Shown: positions 32,422 through 43,146 of the stretch, one piece after another
How positions within the stretch are numbered: position 1 is the stretch's first letter
Layout of the letters: each line of letters begins with the position of its first letter
NCBI GenBank assembly: GCA_014529385.2
Contig: CM043964.1
Coordinates: 2,146,997 to 2,210,996 of the forward strand
DNA: 64,000 nucleotides
Source of the DNA: Adiantum capillus-veneris
Taxonomy: Eukaryota; Streptophyta; Polypodiopsida; Polypodiales; Pteridaceae
Direction: 5' to 3'
The notes under the pieces: generated by a model
What the model was told of the DNA's origin: nothing
The model's input: the letters and a program-made list of their open reading frames with translations, nothing else
Databases searched by the model: none
Made by a program: the position numbers and the translations under genes

Positions 32422-32998
32422 CCTCCCCCCCCTGCGTGTGCACTGTCCTCATTGTAGTCGGATAAATGAAATTGCAACATGTGGCAATGGAAAACCAATC
32501 TCCTTAATATATAGTATAGATAGATATAGATATAGATAGCCGGATAAAGGAAATTGCGACATATGGCACTGGAAAACCAGTCTTCTTAATATATAGTATA
32601 GATATAATATATAAATTTGGCACTGCAAATGCAAATCTCCTGTCTCCTCTCTAGTGAGGCGAGTTGCGCCGCCACCCATAAATACTCCCATGTACATACA
32701 ATAATATTTTATTATGGCTAGTAAATAAGAAAACCCACAACTAGAATCTAGAAAGATTCTCTCAACCCCTAGACTATGCCCACGTCGTCTCTCCCCCGCT
32801 CTGTCATTCCCTTCTCGCCATGATTGCACTTCCCTTCCTGCACCCACCTACACTTCCCTCAACTCTCACGTGTGCCAATCTACTCCCTCTCACTAGCCTC
32901 CGCACCTGGCTGCTTTACGTCTGAGAGGACGAGAGAGAGGTGACTGCAGTAGAGCGCTCCTCTCAGCTGGATACACGATGGAGGCTAAGTTCCCCCTT
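31800..32998. other. non-coding stretch with simple repeats
   Basis: No coding sequence recognised. It holds (CT)n at 32386-32417 and an 82 bp tandem duplication starting at 32459 and 32541 (CGGATAAA...TATAGTATAGAT). Confidence 0.5.
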
Positions 32999-33028
32999 TG
33001 GTAATCACCAGAACAAATTTACGATGGA

Positions 33029-33338
33029 ACATGGATCACGATCCATGTACCTTTTCTGACTTTTTGGACAGAGACCATATAGGCTTGTAGCAGAGCCATT
33101 AGAAACAAAAATTCCAAAAGCAAGGTAGGCAAAAAGTTTAAAAAGTGGGTGAAAAGGGGGCAAAAAAACTTCAAGGCCAAAAACTGCCAAGCAAATTTAG
33201 GGTTTGACTTTTGGGTGACTTAAATTGATCCAAATCACATAAGAACCATATAGTTGGGATCAATGGACTAAGGAAAAGCTATGTGCAAAATTTTAGTAAG
33301 ATCTGACACAAAGGTACATGGATTGCGGCGATCCATGT
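33029..33338. repeat. palindrome module pair of B leader
   Basis: Half-site ACATGGATC, centres 288 bases apart. The first (33029-33048) pairs at 9 of 10 positions with centre CACG. The second has a longer centre, and its arms extend outward as TGACA...AAAGG / CCTTTGTCA. Confidence 0.7.
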
Positions 33339-33899
33339 TCCTTTGTCACATAGATTGAGCCCCGACTAATACCATAGCTAGCACTAGTCACTAGGAGCAT
33401 AGTGGTCTTTTCAAAACTAAATTTGCAGTTGATTTGTGGATTTTACAAGCAAAACTAGATTTTTTATCAAAAGTGCAATAAAAAATTTGCTATTTTCAGA
33501 TTTTGACTAACAAAGGGGTAGTAAACTCATAGCCACCAAGTGTTTTTTTACAGATTGCAAGGGCTAGAGTGTGAAGCTCAAAGTACTTTCAATCAAAGGT
33601 TTTGAATGCATCACAAAAGATAACAGGTCAAAGTTTTGCAAGAGTGTCATCTTGATGTATTTACAGTTAGGAAGACTATATCAGAATAGAAACCTACTGT
33701 TAGAGACCAAGTTAGTCAAATTTCAAGGGAAGAGAGAGTCAATCAAGGACCATTTCTGACTTTAGAGCCCATCATAGAGGAAAGTCTTTATGATACCTCT
33801 TTAGAGAGATCAGACACCTATATGGTTGACGAATTCAAGAGTGTAAGCTTTAAAGAAGTAACAACCGTGGGAGCAGGACCATCCTAACTAGCACCAATT

Positions 33900-34774
33900 G
33901 TGTAACTTTTGCACTTGAAATTTAAATTTGAAAATAAAAAAGGTACTAAAATTTATAAAGATGGTATGGATCGCTATTGTGCAAAACTAGAAGAGATACC
34001 TACCGAGTTTAAGGGCATAGTTCTTGTGGACTATACTGACAATTGATACTTCGATGACAAGAGGGAACCATGCATTTAGTTGTGAAAAATTTATATATTG
34101 TAGATAAGTGGGGATTAACAGGCACCAAAGATAAGATTGATATCAAGCCTGAAGAGAAACCGCCAAAGGTGGACATTCCAAATGTGAAGCTGAGGTGAGT
34201 GAATTTGGCAATTCAAGTTAACACTCACAATGCACATGTGGGTTTATACAAATATGAAAATGGGGAGAAAATTCTCTACTATAAGTGTGACGAGCCCAAT
34301 ATTGAATCAATGGAGCAAAAATGCTTATATGTCTTTATGTACGAGGAAGGTAGAGATACCCAAGTGATATTGCTTGAGAAGTATGGATGACGGTACTCTG
34401 TCATAGACCGGAAGGATTTGGAGAGAGATACATACTTTGGAGGACCATTCCATCAGTACTATGTCATCCCTAACACCTTTAGACAAGAACTGTATGAAAG
34501 GAGGCTAGAAACTGTGAGAGCGAGTTCTATGAGAACTGGAGTGGAAGATTCATTCAGCCGATCATATTTTTTTGTACCTAGACTGATGGAATCCTTATGT
34601 TCAAGTGTTCCAATGACCATGGATTGGGGTAGTGAGGCTTCAAAAACTATTCACACTACGAGGGTACGAGATACCTGGACCAAAGCCGGAGACTTACAAC
34701 CTAATGAGAGAGTTTCTAATCAAATTTCCACTAGAGTATTGGTTAGTGGATATGAAGCGAGAGATGTAGTATAA
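33900..34774 (+). pseudogene. gag N-terminal domain of B
   Basis: Reads DGMDRYCAKLEEIPTEFKG, VDKWGLTGTKDKIDI, then VGLYKYENGEKILYYKCDEP and CLYVFMYEEGRDTQVILLEK, matching in order the N-terminal gag domain of A. Several stops are present (for example after VDYTDN, and at 34388). The part after 34420 is more diverged. No gag core, knuckle or protease follows, unlike in A and C. Confidence 0.65.
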
Positions 34775-34955
34775 GAGGGAACTTTTAGAAAGGTCTATTA
34801 CTCCTTTTTTTGTCTGGTTGCTTGCATCTGCCCTAGGTGGTTAACTAAGCCAAAAGTGATAAAAATTGAATGAAACTTGGTCTCTAGGCCTATCTTGTGA
34901 TAGCAAACACTTTTGTAAGCTCAAATGCAAGGTTTGGCTTCAAATTTGGGGCTTG

Positions 34956-34979
34956 AGACATCATACGTGTATGATGTCT
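34956..34979. repeat. palindrome of B, GACATCATACG type
   Basis: Half-site AGACATCATACG with centre ACGTGT. Further members lie beyond the D insertion at 44311-44334, 44437-44460 and 44641-44660. Confidence 0.75.
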
Positions 34980-35496
34980 TTTGTGCCAGAATAAAGTGAG
35001 TTTTATCCCCAAAACTCTTTATCACTCAAGCAACTCTTAGCAATTTTCAGAATTCAATTTCAACACTTTTTGTGCAAGTTATGATCCATACAAGCATGAA
35101 TATTGTACAATTTTCATCTTTTGATACTTTTTAGCTCAAATGTGCTCCAAATGCAATGAAATTTTCTCTAGGGACTTCTTTTAGGCTCTCGGACACTATG
35201 GTATAGTCAAATGTTTGATTTCTGGCCTCTATCTTTTGGCTCAAATTTCACTTATTCTTTCTACCCAAGGTGCTCCTTGATGCATACAACAAGAATATGT
35301 GCTCACAACAAAATTTGAATGTAAAAAATGCTCAAAATCACCACTTTTTCACCTTTACCTTCTTGGATATGCAAAAACCTCCTTAGATTCAAAGATATGT
35401 GTCTAGATGATATGAAATTTTGCAAACAAGCCTAACACATCATTTAAAAACCTCCTATGTGGTCAGAAGTGCAATTGGAACTTCAGATCTTGACGT

Positions 35497-36644
35497 TGTC
35501 AGGAGTTTTTTGGAGCAAGGGATTGCGCATATGTACATACCCATGCATGGTGCATCAAATAAAGTATTTCCCATTTTCCAGAGCCAGGTGGTTACGTGGG
35601 GCCCACATGTGTACAGGTAGGACACCATGTACATAGTGCATCGATTTTCATCGTTACTAGTACCATTGTGTTTTTCTACAATAAGGAGGAGTTGGTAGCG
35701 CGTAAAACGTCTCGAGGAAGCTATCCGCGGGCCGACGACGTGAGGTCAGCAGGTGCGTCAGATGGCATCTAGTGGCGTCAGGAGGGCGAACGAGGTCAAT
35801 ATTTGCACGCAGATGAGGACGGACACAACGTGGGTGTTTGCTTGTGAGAATTATGCAGAAAGGTCATCATGAAGACCTTTTTTTGGGGCCACTTCACGTG
35901 GTGGCGAGATGCATTATTGGAAAAAAGCTGAGTGCCAGGTGTGCGAATGATGCAAAAAGGTGACAACTATGCACTGCGAGGTCAGTTTTTGACCTGTTCG
36001 GGGTCCGTTTGAGGTCATCTAAAAGGCCAAGGGTGCCCAACTAATAAAGCTAAGTGTGGGAACTGAAAAAACTGAGAGAAGATCAGAAAAAATGTGGAGA
36101 AGAGAGGAGGAACAGCCGCAGGTGTGTTTTTTGGGTTTTTGGAGCCTGTTTTGGCCGTAAACTGCTCATCCGAGGTCGGATTTGAGCACTTTGACATTGT
36201 AGACTGGGGTTTTGGGCCGTTCCGGACGCGATGGCGCTGTCCATTTTGCCAAATTTCTCACTCTTTTCCTGCTGTTTTTCTGTGTAAGTTTCTCCTATGA
36301 GCGAAGTTTCTGCTCTAGTTTGTGATTGTATCTGGCTTATTTTACCCATATTGTGTGAGCTATTTGCCCCATTGGTGTTGGCCCAAGCTCAATTGTATCT
36401 AAACATCAGAAATTCTCCTCTTTTGAGCTGAGGTTTTTGGGTGTGTGTGTGTGTGTGTGTGTGTGTGTCTGTGTGGAGTGGGCAAGTGGATAGTCTCTCT
36501 CCTCTCACTCCAGAGGTGTGTTCCCTGTCTCGGCCAGGTGTGTTGTCTAAGCCGAGTGGTGCCCCATAGTGTGTGTGTGTATCTTCCCAAGAGTGTGTGT
36601 CGGGTCGTTATAGAGGCGCTGTGTGTGTTTTCATCCCGCTCACA
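35497..36644 (+). repeat. 5' LTR of D
   Basis: 1,148 bp, starts TGTCAGGAG and ends CCGCTCACA. It contains a (GT)n tract at 36438-36469 that is longer in the 3' LTR. Confidence 0.93.
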
Positions 36645-36650
36645 TTCTTT

Positions 36651-36670
36651 TGGCGCCCCCACGGAGGATC
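36651..36670 (+). other. primer binding site of D
   Basis: TGGCGCCCCCACGGAGGATC, six bases after the LTR. It ends in the GCGCCA complement expected for a tRNA 3' end, but differs from the Asp type used by A, C and F. The tRNA was not identified. Confidence 0.65.
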
Positions 36671-37766
36671 TTCTTCGAGTACCTTCTGCTTCGAGCTTCA
36701 AGCTTCAAGCTTCGAGATTCGGGGTTACAGGTTACAGGTTACAGGTTACGGTTACAGGTACAGGTACAGGTACAGGTACAGGTACAGGTACAGGTACAGG
36801 TACAGGTACAGGTACAGGTTACAGGTTACAGGTACAGGTACAGGTACAGGTGATTCACACAGGTACAGGTAGCTGGAGTACAGTGATATACTAACAGTGA
36901 TGTCACTTGCAGTTGTTGTGGGAATGCATCACTTGGCGCCTATTTGAGCGCATTGTCTGTTGGATTGTACGTTACTTGTGGAAACTGCCATTGTACGCAT
37001 TTGTGGAGCCATACTTGGTTGTATTTGGCAGTCCCAGCCATTTCTGAGACTTGGTCTGGAAGATAGTCATTTCTGAGACTTGACTATATGCGATTTGCAT
37101 TAGCCTTCGTGTGAGGGTCGATAGCGTGAGGTTTTTATTGAGCTGGGGGATTCTCAAATGTGGAGATCCTTTCGGTGATACAGGTAGCTGGAGCACCCTT
37201 TTCGTGACCTCGCCATAGGCTATGTACTAGTGAGTCCTACTTGATGCTCGGGTTCTATTGTTGACAGTTTAAGCGTACATAGACAGTCTATATTTTGGGT
37301 TCCTACTGCTCTACTTCTGGGGAAACTCTGTCGAAATTTTCCCAAGTTATGATGGCTGGTTTTTTGGTATTTTGAGCCATTTATGCTGTTATGCTGCTGA
37401 AATTTTGGCAAAATCAGAGGTTGAGTCAGGTGTGCCTTCTTGGGAGCTTCATGGTTGGCTTTAATGGATGATCAAAATGGCCCTCAGTTCACTCCTTTTC
37501 ATTTAACTCAAAGAATTCAGATTAATGTTCATGTATCCAGGAAGATCTTTTTCCAGCAGCGCATAGTCTTTATGTTTGGGCCAAGAAGATTGAGAGAGAT
37601 CCTGGAATGTCCTTTGCCTGTTGTCATTCCGATGATCAACTATGAAAACTCATTTGATGTGCATGTGTTTGTTCTCATCTAAAGCTGAGCTCCATTGAAG
37701 TTTCTGGGGATTGGGTAGTGAAAAGTTTTGGGTTCTTGCACGTGTGTTTGAAGGGGTTCTCTAGCC
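36671..37766 (+). other. leader of D with hexanucleotide repeat
   Basis: 1.1 kb without a convincing coding sequence. At 36724-36870 there is a GGTTACA/GGTACA tandem tract, mostly (ACAGGT)n. An 80-codon open frame at 37440-37682 has no recognised domain and is probably chance. Confidence 0.6.
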
Positions 37767-39524
37767 ATGGCTTTCTCTTATCCGGAGTTTCATGGAAGAA
37801 GTGATGAAGATGTGGAGGACTTTCTGGAAAAGATGGAGGTTGCCTGCATTAGCAACCAGATTCATGACCCTACGCAAATGTTACGCCTTCTCCAAATTTG
37901 TTTGAAGAGTGATGCACGAGCTTGGTCCAAAGCATTTGAAGAGGAGTTGCGTATGGCTGATCCACCTATAAGATTGAGTTGGGACAATCTAAGGCATGGA
38001 TTGGAAGTGGAGTTTGTGAAGATAGAAGATCCTGACAAAGTGTGGCAAGAAGTACAGGCTTTGGTACAAAAGGAAGGTGAGCCAGTAGATGTGTACATAC
38101 GAAAGTTTTCATTGGCATGGGAGCGAATGTGCAAGGCTTTAGCACCACAGGTACCCCCGCCTGACATGATGAAGAAGGATAGGTTCTTGGCTGGTCTTTG
38201 GGAGAATATACGTTGGAGAGTAGAGCTAAAGAAGCCTAGGACATATGAAGATGCACTAGAGGTAGCAAGGAACAAAGAGTGGAAGCTGAGGAAAATGAGC
38301 CAGTTAGGGGTGGAGTCTTTGCCAATGAGGTCTGAATTTCAGCCTATAGAGTCTTTACAAGGGCGCATGTCAGGGGTTCATCATGAACCAGTGGTTCCTG
38401 TTACTACTCAGGTTATGCCAGCAGTGGTCACTACAGCAGTGCAAGATGATGGCCTAAGGCAAGACATGAGGCAAGTGGTTGATCTGATGAAGAATCTCAG
38501 CCTAAACATGCTAGGTCAAGTGGGAAATAATCGAGGTCGAGGGCGGTTTGCAAATCAGCCAGGAGGTGAAGAAAGACCTAGGAATGGTGCTGGACAAAGT
38601 AATAGTAGGTTTTGGAGGCAGACGCCCACATGTTACAATTGTGGAGAGTTGGGTCATATCAGCCCGCAATGTGATAAGCCACCAAGGATGGGGGGAGACA
38701 TGTATCCATTGCCAAGACAGGTGCTAACTAGATCAAATGATTATGGCATCGAAATTAAGGGAGACGAAGGAACCAGTGGTCTGACCCAGGAGGAAAAAGG
38801 AAAGACAAAAGTGCTAAGTGTAGTCACCTTGGAGAAGGCATCAAAGCTAGAGGATACATTAGTGATGCCTATTGGGAAGAGGACCACAGAGGATAAGGAA
38901 GGAAGAAGTGCCTCAGGTCCTAGTAAGAAGAAAGGAAAGAGCCATGAAGGCGAGGATGTCAAGGCCAAGAGGAAAAGGAGAGCTCGTCGAAAGTTTCATG
39001 TTTCAGATTTTCCACTAGGGGATGGGCAATTAAGCTATGACTTGAAGGAGGATCTGACGAGCAGGAAGGCAGATGTTACTTTTGGGCAGCTTATAGAGAT
39101 GGTGCCTAAGCTAAAGCGACAGTGGAAGAGGATGGTTAACCCAATGGAGAAAGAGCCAGAGAGAGGTTCAGTGAAGGTGTTGGCAATGGACGAGCTACCA
39201 GACATTTGTCCAATAGTAGATGTGTGGCATAAAAGGAAAAATTTGGGACAAGGTTATGTGGATGGCGGAGCCCAAATATGCGTCATAACACACTCATGCG
39301 TTGAGAAGATGGGTCTCACAGTGGCTGGGGTGTCAGGTTTTCGGATCAGATTGGCAAACCATCAAAAAGTAAAATGCTTGGGTGTTGTAAAGAGCTTAGA
39401 AGTGGAGGCATATGATGCAAAAGCAGTGGTTGACTTTCATGTGATTCCAGCAGGGTTGGGAGCATATCCTATTATACTGGGCAGACCATGGTTACGTGCA
39501 GTGGGAGCTGTTCAAGATTGGTGA
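37767..39524 (+). CDS. Gag and aspartic protease of D
   Basis: 585 codons from ATG at 37767. Residues 1-190 form the retrotransposon gag core (YPEFHGRSDEDVEDFLEKME, WERMCKAL, RFLAGLWENIRW). A zinc knuckle CYNCGELGHISPQC lies at 289-302. A Lys-rich linker (GPSKKKGKSHEGEDVKAKRK) precedes the protease, with active site YVDGGAQICV (Asp at about 499; D-G-G rather than D-S/T-G) and PIILGRPWLR near the end. TGA at 39522-39524 stops the frame directly after the protease. Confidence 0.92.
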   Translation: MAFSYPEFHGRSDEDVEDFLEKMEVACISNQIHDPTQMLRLLQICLKSDARAWSKAFEEELRMADPPIRLSWDNLRHGLEVEFVKIEDPDKVWQEVQALVQKEGEPVDVYIRKFSLAWERMCKALAPQVPPPDMMKKDRFLAGLWENIRWRVELKKPRTYEDALEVARNKEWKLRKMSQLGVESLPMRSEFQPIESLQGRMSGVHHEPVVPVTTQVMPAVVTTAVQDDGLRQDMRQVVDLMKNLSLNMLGQVGNNRGRGRFANQPGGEERPRNGAGQSNSRFWRQTPTCYNCGELGHISPQCDKPPRMGGDMYPLPRQVLTRSNDYGIEIKGDEGTSGLTQEEKGKTKVLSVVTLEKASKLEDTLVMPIGKRTTEDKEGRSASGPSKKKGKSHEGEDVKAKRKRRARRKFHVSDFPLGDGQLSYDLKEDLTSRKADVTFGQLIEMVPKLKRQWKRMVNPMEKEPERGSVKVLAMDELPDICPIVDVWHKRKNLGQGYVDGGAQICVITHSCVEKMGLTVAGVSGFRIRLANHQKVKCLGVVKSLEVEAYDAKAVVDFHVIPAGLGAYPIILGRPWLRAVGAVQDW

Positions 39525-39575
39525 CATGGTACGATTAGCCTCTATGGAAAGACAGCTACCAAGAAGCTTTATAAT

Positions 39576-42500
39576 ATGGACACAAGGAAACGATTAGAGG
39601 AGCTTTATGAAGATGAGGATGAGTCTAGTGATGAAGACTCTTCCACGGTGACAGATGAGGACAGTGATAGCACTACCAGCAGTGATGAGGATGCTGATGT
39701 TGCATTTCTTTTGATGGACAAAGAAATCCAGGAGATTGGTTTAGTCTCATTTGCGAAGGAAGTTGAAGATGAAAGTGAAGGGCCTTATGAAGTGATTGAA
39801 GGGCTGATGCAAACCAAGGTTGAGTTGTCAAAAAAGCAGGAATTAATGACGCAAATGATTAGTGGAGACCTCTCAGCTATGGAGAAGGATATATATTTGC
39901 ATATGCTGGCTAGTTTTCCTGATTTGTTCATTACTTCATATAAAGAGATCAGAGGGTTCAAGGGTGAAGAGATGCATATAGAGCTGAAAGAAGGTGCTAA
40001 GCCAGTGCGGCAAAGGCTAAGAAGGATGGGTCAAGAGCAAATGGAAGCCTTGCGGGTAGAGGTGGACAAGTTATTGAAGGTAGGGTTCATAGTCCCTGTG
40101 GAGACCACAGAATGGGTGAGTCCAGTAGTAGTCAGTCCAAAGAAGGATGGGAAGTGGAGGATTTGTGTAGATTTTAAGCCCTTAAACGCAGCCACAAAGA
40201 AGAACCCATATCCTCTTCCATTCATCGATCAGATCTTGGATTCAGTGGCAGGTTATGAGAGGTACAGTGTGTGTGATGGTTTTTCAGGCTATTTTCAATT
40301 GAAGATTGCTCTTAAAGACCGCACAAAGACAACTTTTATTACGCCATGGGGCTGCTATTGCTACACAGTGTTGCCGTTTGGGTTGTCAAATGGACCATCT
40401 TTCTATCAAGAAAGAGCAAATTGGGTGCTGGAACCATTCATTGGTAGTTGTGTTAAGGCTTTTATGGACGACTTCTGTGTCTATAGCAGTAGGGCTGAGC
40501 ATCATGAGAAGTTGCAGATGGTATTGGCTCGATATGATGAATGTGGAGGACAACTAAATCCAAAGAAATGTCATCTAGCACAGCCAAGGGTGAAGTTATT
40601 GGGCCATATGGTGTCAGAAAATGGCATTGAGGCTGATCCAGATAAGGTGAAGTCTATTATTCTTCTTCCATCACCTATGAGTACGAAGCAATTGGCAACC
40701 TTTATACACAAAGTGAAGTACATGGCACGGTTTATTCCATTGTCTTCGCAGCTTCTTTATCCATTACAACAAGTGGCAAAGCATGATCCATTGCAATGGG
40801 ATGACAAGTGTGAAGAAGTGTTTCAAGAGGTGAAAGAGGTGTTAGGGGGGTTGTCAGCCATGCAGGCTCCTGATTGGGAGAAAGTTTTTTATGTAAATCC
40901 ATCAGTAGGGGATGATGCCATTGGAGCCATGCTATTGCAAAAGGGGAAGGGCAGCCATTATATGAGGCCAGTGTATTGTGCAAGCCGAGTGAAGTTGGTA
41001 GCGGAGAGAAAGTTATCGGAAGTAGAGCTAGTGATGGCCAGTGTAATATTTGCTTGTCGACGATTTCGTCATTACTTGCTACCACGGCCTTTTGTTTTCT
41101 TGACGAGTTATGCCTTTTTGCCACAGTTAATTAATGGTATTAACATGTCAAATGTGGTGAAGAAATGGGTAATTGAGCTGCAAGAGTTTGAGTTCTCTTT
41201 TCTAGTGGAAGATAGTACAAGGGCTACCCTAGCTGATTTGTTGACCTACAAGGAGAATCCCCTTATTGTTAAGGAAGAGGTGGTGAGAAAGGTAGTTGAA
41301 GAAGTGCCACAGATCAGCAATGCACATGTGTTGTTCTTTGATGGTTCATACAGAAAGAGCCATGATGCAGCTTCAGGGGGTATAGCACTTTATGATCCAG
41401 AGGGGAAGCTAGTATGCAAGAGAGGGTTCAAATTGGATGCTCATAGTAACAATGAGGCTGAATATGCTACATTGGAAGCCGGATTACACATTTGTTTGAA
41501 GCATGGGGTTCGAAGGTTGAGCATAAAAGGTGATGCCTTGTTAGTGGTGAAGCAAGTGTTGGGTGTGTGGAAGAGCAAGAACACCTCATTGAAGGAAATG
41601 TGCTTCAGAATTAAAGGCCTGTTAAAAAAGTTTGAAGCATGGAGTATCAGACACATTGAACGTGCTCTAAATGGAGAGGCACATGAAGCAGCTCAAGGCA
41701 TGATTGGGGAGCTATTTGTGTTGAGGACCACTTTACCTCTTTATCATGGCCGGGAAAGTTTGGCTCAAGAAGAGGAGTTTTTGCTAACAGGAATCATTCC
41801 AAAGGAGATTCAGAAGTCTAAGAAGTATGGCTTTGTGCGTAGAGCATACAGGTACAAATTGATTGGTGATGTCTTATACATGAAAGGGGCTGATCTCGTG
41901 TTGAGACGTGTACCTTGGCGGGAGGAGCTTTACAGAGTGTTGGAAGAGAATCACGAAGGCGCATGTGGTGGCCATTTTGCTCTAAAGATCACCTTGCATA
42001 AGATTTTGCAAGAGGGGTATGTATGGCCTAGTTTGCACAAGGATGTTCACCATTGGTGTAGGTCTTGCAATAGGTGTCAAGCATTTGGGAAGAGAGTGTT
42101 GAAGCCAGAGCTACGAAAAACCATTATGGCGTTTGATGTGTTTGAAAAGTGGGGGATTGATGCAATAGGCCCGTTACCTATCACAAGCAGGGGCAAAAGC
42201 TATATCTTGACGGCAGTGGACTATCTCTCTAGATGGGCAGAGGCTATAGCAGTAAAACAGATCACTGCAAAGGATGTGGCAAAATTTGTGTATGATGAAA
42301 TATGTTGCAAGTTTGGGGTGCCACTGGAGTTACTTTCAGATAAGGGGCCTGGCTTTAGAGCTAAACTGCTAGATTTTTTATGTGCAAAGATGAAGATTAG
42401 GCACCAGCATACCACTCCTTATTACCCGCAGTGTAATGGCTTGAATGAAAGATTCAATGGTGAGTTGGTACAGATTCTTTCGAAAGTGACAGAGCACCAA

Positions 42501-43118
42501 GGAAAGAATTGGAATTTGGAATTGCCTAGTGCATTATGGGCTTACCGTACTTCGGTGAAGACAGGTACAGGGTTTACTCCATTTCATTTGGTGTATGGAA
42601 AGGAAGCACTATTGCCTGTGGAGGTAGAGTTGCCTGCGGTCAAGATGTTAGAGAAGTTGCTTGGGCCGCCTAGTGATGCATTCAAAGAGAGGCTCTTGCA
42701 GTTACAAGAGGTCCAGTTGGATAGGATGAGCGCTTTGGAGCATTATGGGCAGAGGCAGGATAAGGCTTTGACAAAGCTAAATGAAAAGGTCAAAAGTAAG
42801 GGTATCAAGCAACATGACTTGGTTTTGCGCTACAACAGTAAGCTGGACAACACCTTCCAAAAGAAGTTTCAAATTAAGTGGGAAGGCCCTTTCAAGGTAG
42901 TAGAGTGTTTTCCAAATGGCACATATCAGCTGGCTAACCTGGATGGTGTTCTACATAAGTCAAGGGTAAATGGATTGCGTCTTAAATTGTATCATGCTAG
43001 ATTGATGATGGTGGAACAAGATGAGTTGTCGGTGGAGCAAGAAATGTTGGTGAAGGATGAGGAGACTTGTGATGCGGCGAGTCTCATATCTCTCTTTGCT
43101 GCTGCTGATCATGAATGA
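39576..43118 (+). CDS. Pol of D: RT, two RNase H domains, integrase
   Basis: 1,180 codons, in the same phase as Gag-PR after 17 codons beyond the TGA. An acidic N-terminus is followed by RT (about 165-345) with VSPVVVSPKKDGK, LPFGLSNGPSF and active site FMDD at 296-299. The connection RNase H (about 425-545) is degenerate: its first and third acidic sites read NPSVGDD and LTSYAFL. A second RNase H follows with Asp589 (FFDGS), Glu627 (NNEAEY) and Asp653 (KGDALLV). The integrase has His793, His800, Cys831 and Cys834, then Asp862, Asp922 and Glu958 with exact DX35E spacing, and a GPFKVV tail. It appears catalytically complete. Confidence 0.95.
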   Translation: MDTRKRLEELYEDEDESSDEDSSTVTDEDSDSTTSSDEDADVAFLLMDKEIQEIGLVSFAKEVEDESEGPYEVIEGLMQTKVELSKKQELMTQMISGDLSAMEKDIYLHMLASFPDLFITSYKEIRGFKGEEMHIELKEGAKPVRQRLRRMGQEQMEALRVEVDKLLKVGFIVPVETTEWVSPVVVSPKKDGKWRICVDFKPLNAATKKNPYPLPFIDQILDSVAGYERYSVCDGFSGYFQLKIALKDRTKTTFITPWGCYCYTVLPFGLSNGPSFYQERANWVLEPFIGSCVKAFMDDFCVYSSRAEHHEKLQMVLARYDECGGQLNPKKCHLAQPRVKLLGHMVSENGIEADPDKVKSIILLPSPMSTKQLATFIHKVKYMARFIPLSSQLLYPLQQVAKHDPLQWDDKCEEVFQEVKEVLGGLSAMQAPDWEKVFYVNPSVGDDAIGAMLLQKGKGSHYMRPVYCASRVKLVAERKLSEVELVMASVIFACRRFRHYLLPRPFVFLTSYAFLPQLINGINMSNVVKKWVIELQEFEFSFLVEDSTRATLADLLTYKENPLIVKEEVVRKVVEEVPQISNAHVLFFDGSYRKSHDAASGGIALYDPEGKLVCKRGFKLDAHSNNEAEYATLEAGLHICLKHGVRRLSIKGDALLVVKQVLGVWKSKNTSLKEMCFRIKGLLKKFEAWSIRHIERALNGEAHEAAQGMIGELFVLRTTLPLYHGRESLAQEEEFLLTGIIPKEIQKSKKYGFVRRAYRYKLIGDVLYMKGADLVLRRVPWREELYRVLEENHEGACGGHFALKITLHKILQEGYVWPSLHKDVHHWCRSCNRCQAFGKRVLKPELRKTIMAFDVFEKWGIDAIGPLPITSRGKSYILTAVDYLSRWAEAIAVKQITAKDVAKFVYDEICCKFGVPLELLSDKGPGFRAKLLDFLCAKMKIRHQHTTPYYPQCNGLNERFNGELVQILSKVTEHQGKNWNLELPSALWAYRTSVKTGTGFTPFHLVYGKEALLPVEVELPAVKMLEKLLGPPSDAFKERLLQLQEVQLDRMSALEHYGQRQDKALTKLNEKVKSKGIKQHDLVLRYNSKLDNTFQKKFQIKWEGPFKVVECFPNGTYQLANLDGVLHKSRVNGLRLKLYHARLMMVEQDELSVEQEMLVKDEETCDAASLISLFAAADHE

Positions 43119-43146
43119 TCTAGCAGGCTAGGGGATGGGCAAATTA
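43119..43146 (+). other. polypurine tract region of D
   Basis: AGGCTAGGGGATGGGCAAA directly before the 3' LTR. Confidence 0.6.

Larger units (their letters stand above)
33000..35496 (+). mobile_element. element B, left part: decayed Athila-like leader and gag
   Basis: No 5' LTR or PBS is visible. It begins with module-like non-coding sequence (two palindromes at 33029-33048 and 33316-33338), then a gag N-terminal domain with stops, then more modules (palindrome 34956-34979) up to the insertion point of D at 35497. It continues at 44306. Confidence 0.7.

Noticed and set aside
36445-36894. Open frames over GT and ACAGGT tracts
   Set aside because: Produced by simple repeats in the LTR and leader of D; no start context or domain.
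37440-37682. 80-codon open frame in the leader of D as an extra gene
   Set aside because: No recognised domain; the leader is otherwise non-coding. Cannot be excluded without sister copies.
39522-39524. TGA as a selenocysteine codon
   Set aside because: Land plants lack the selenocysteine machinery, and the position at a Gag/Pol border suggests readthrough or mutation.
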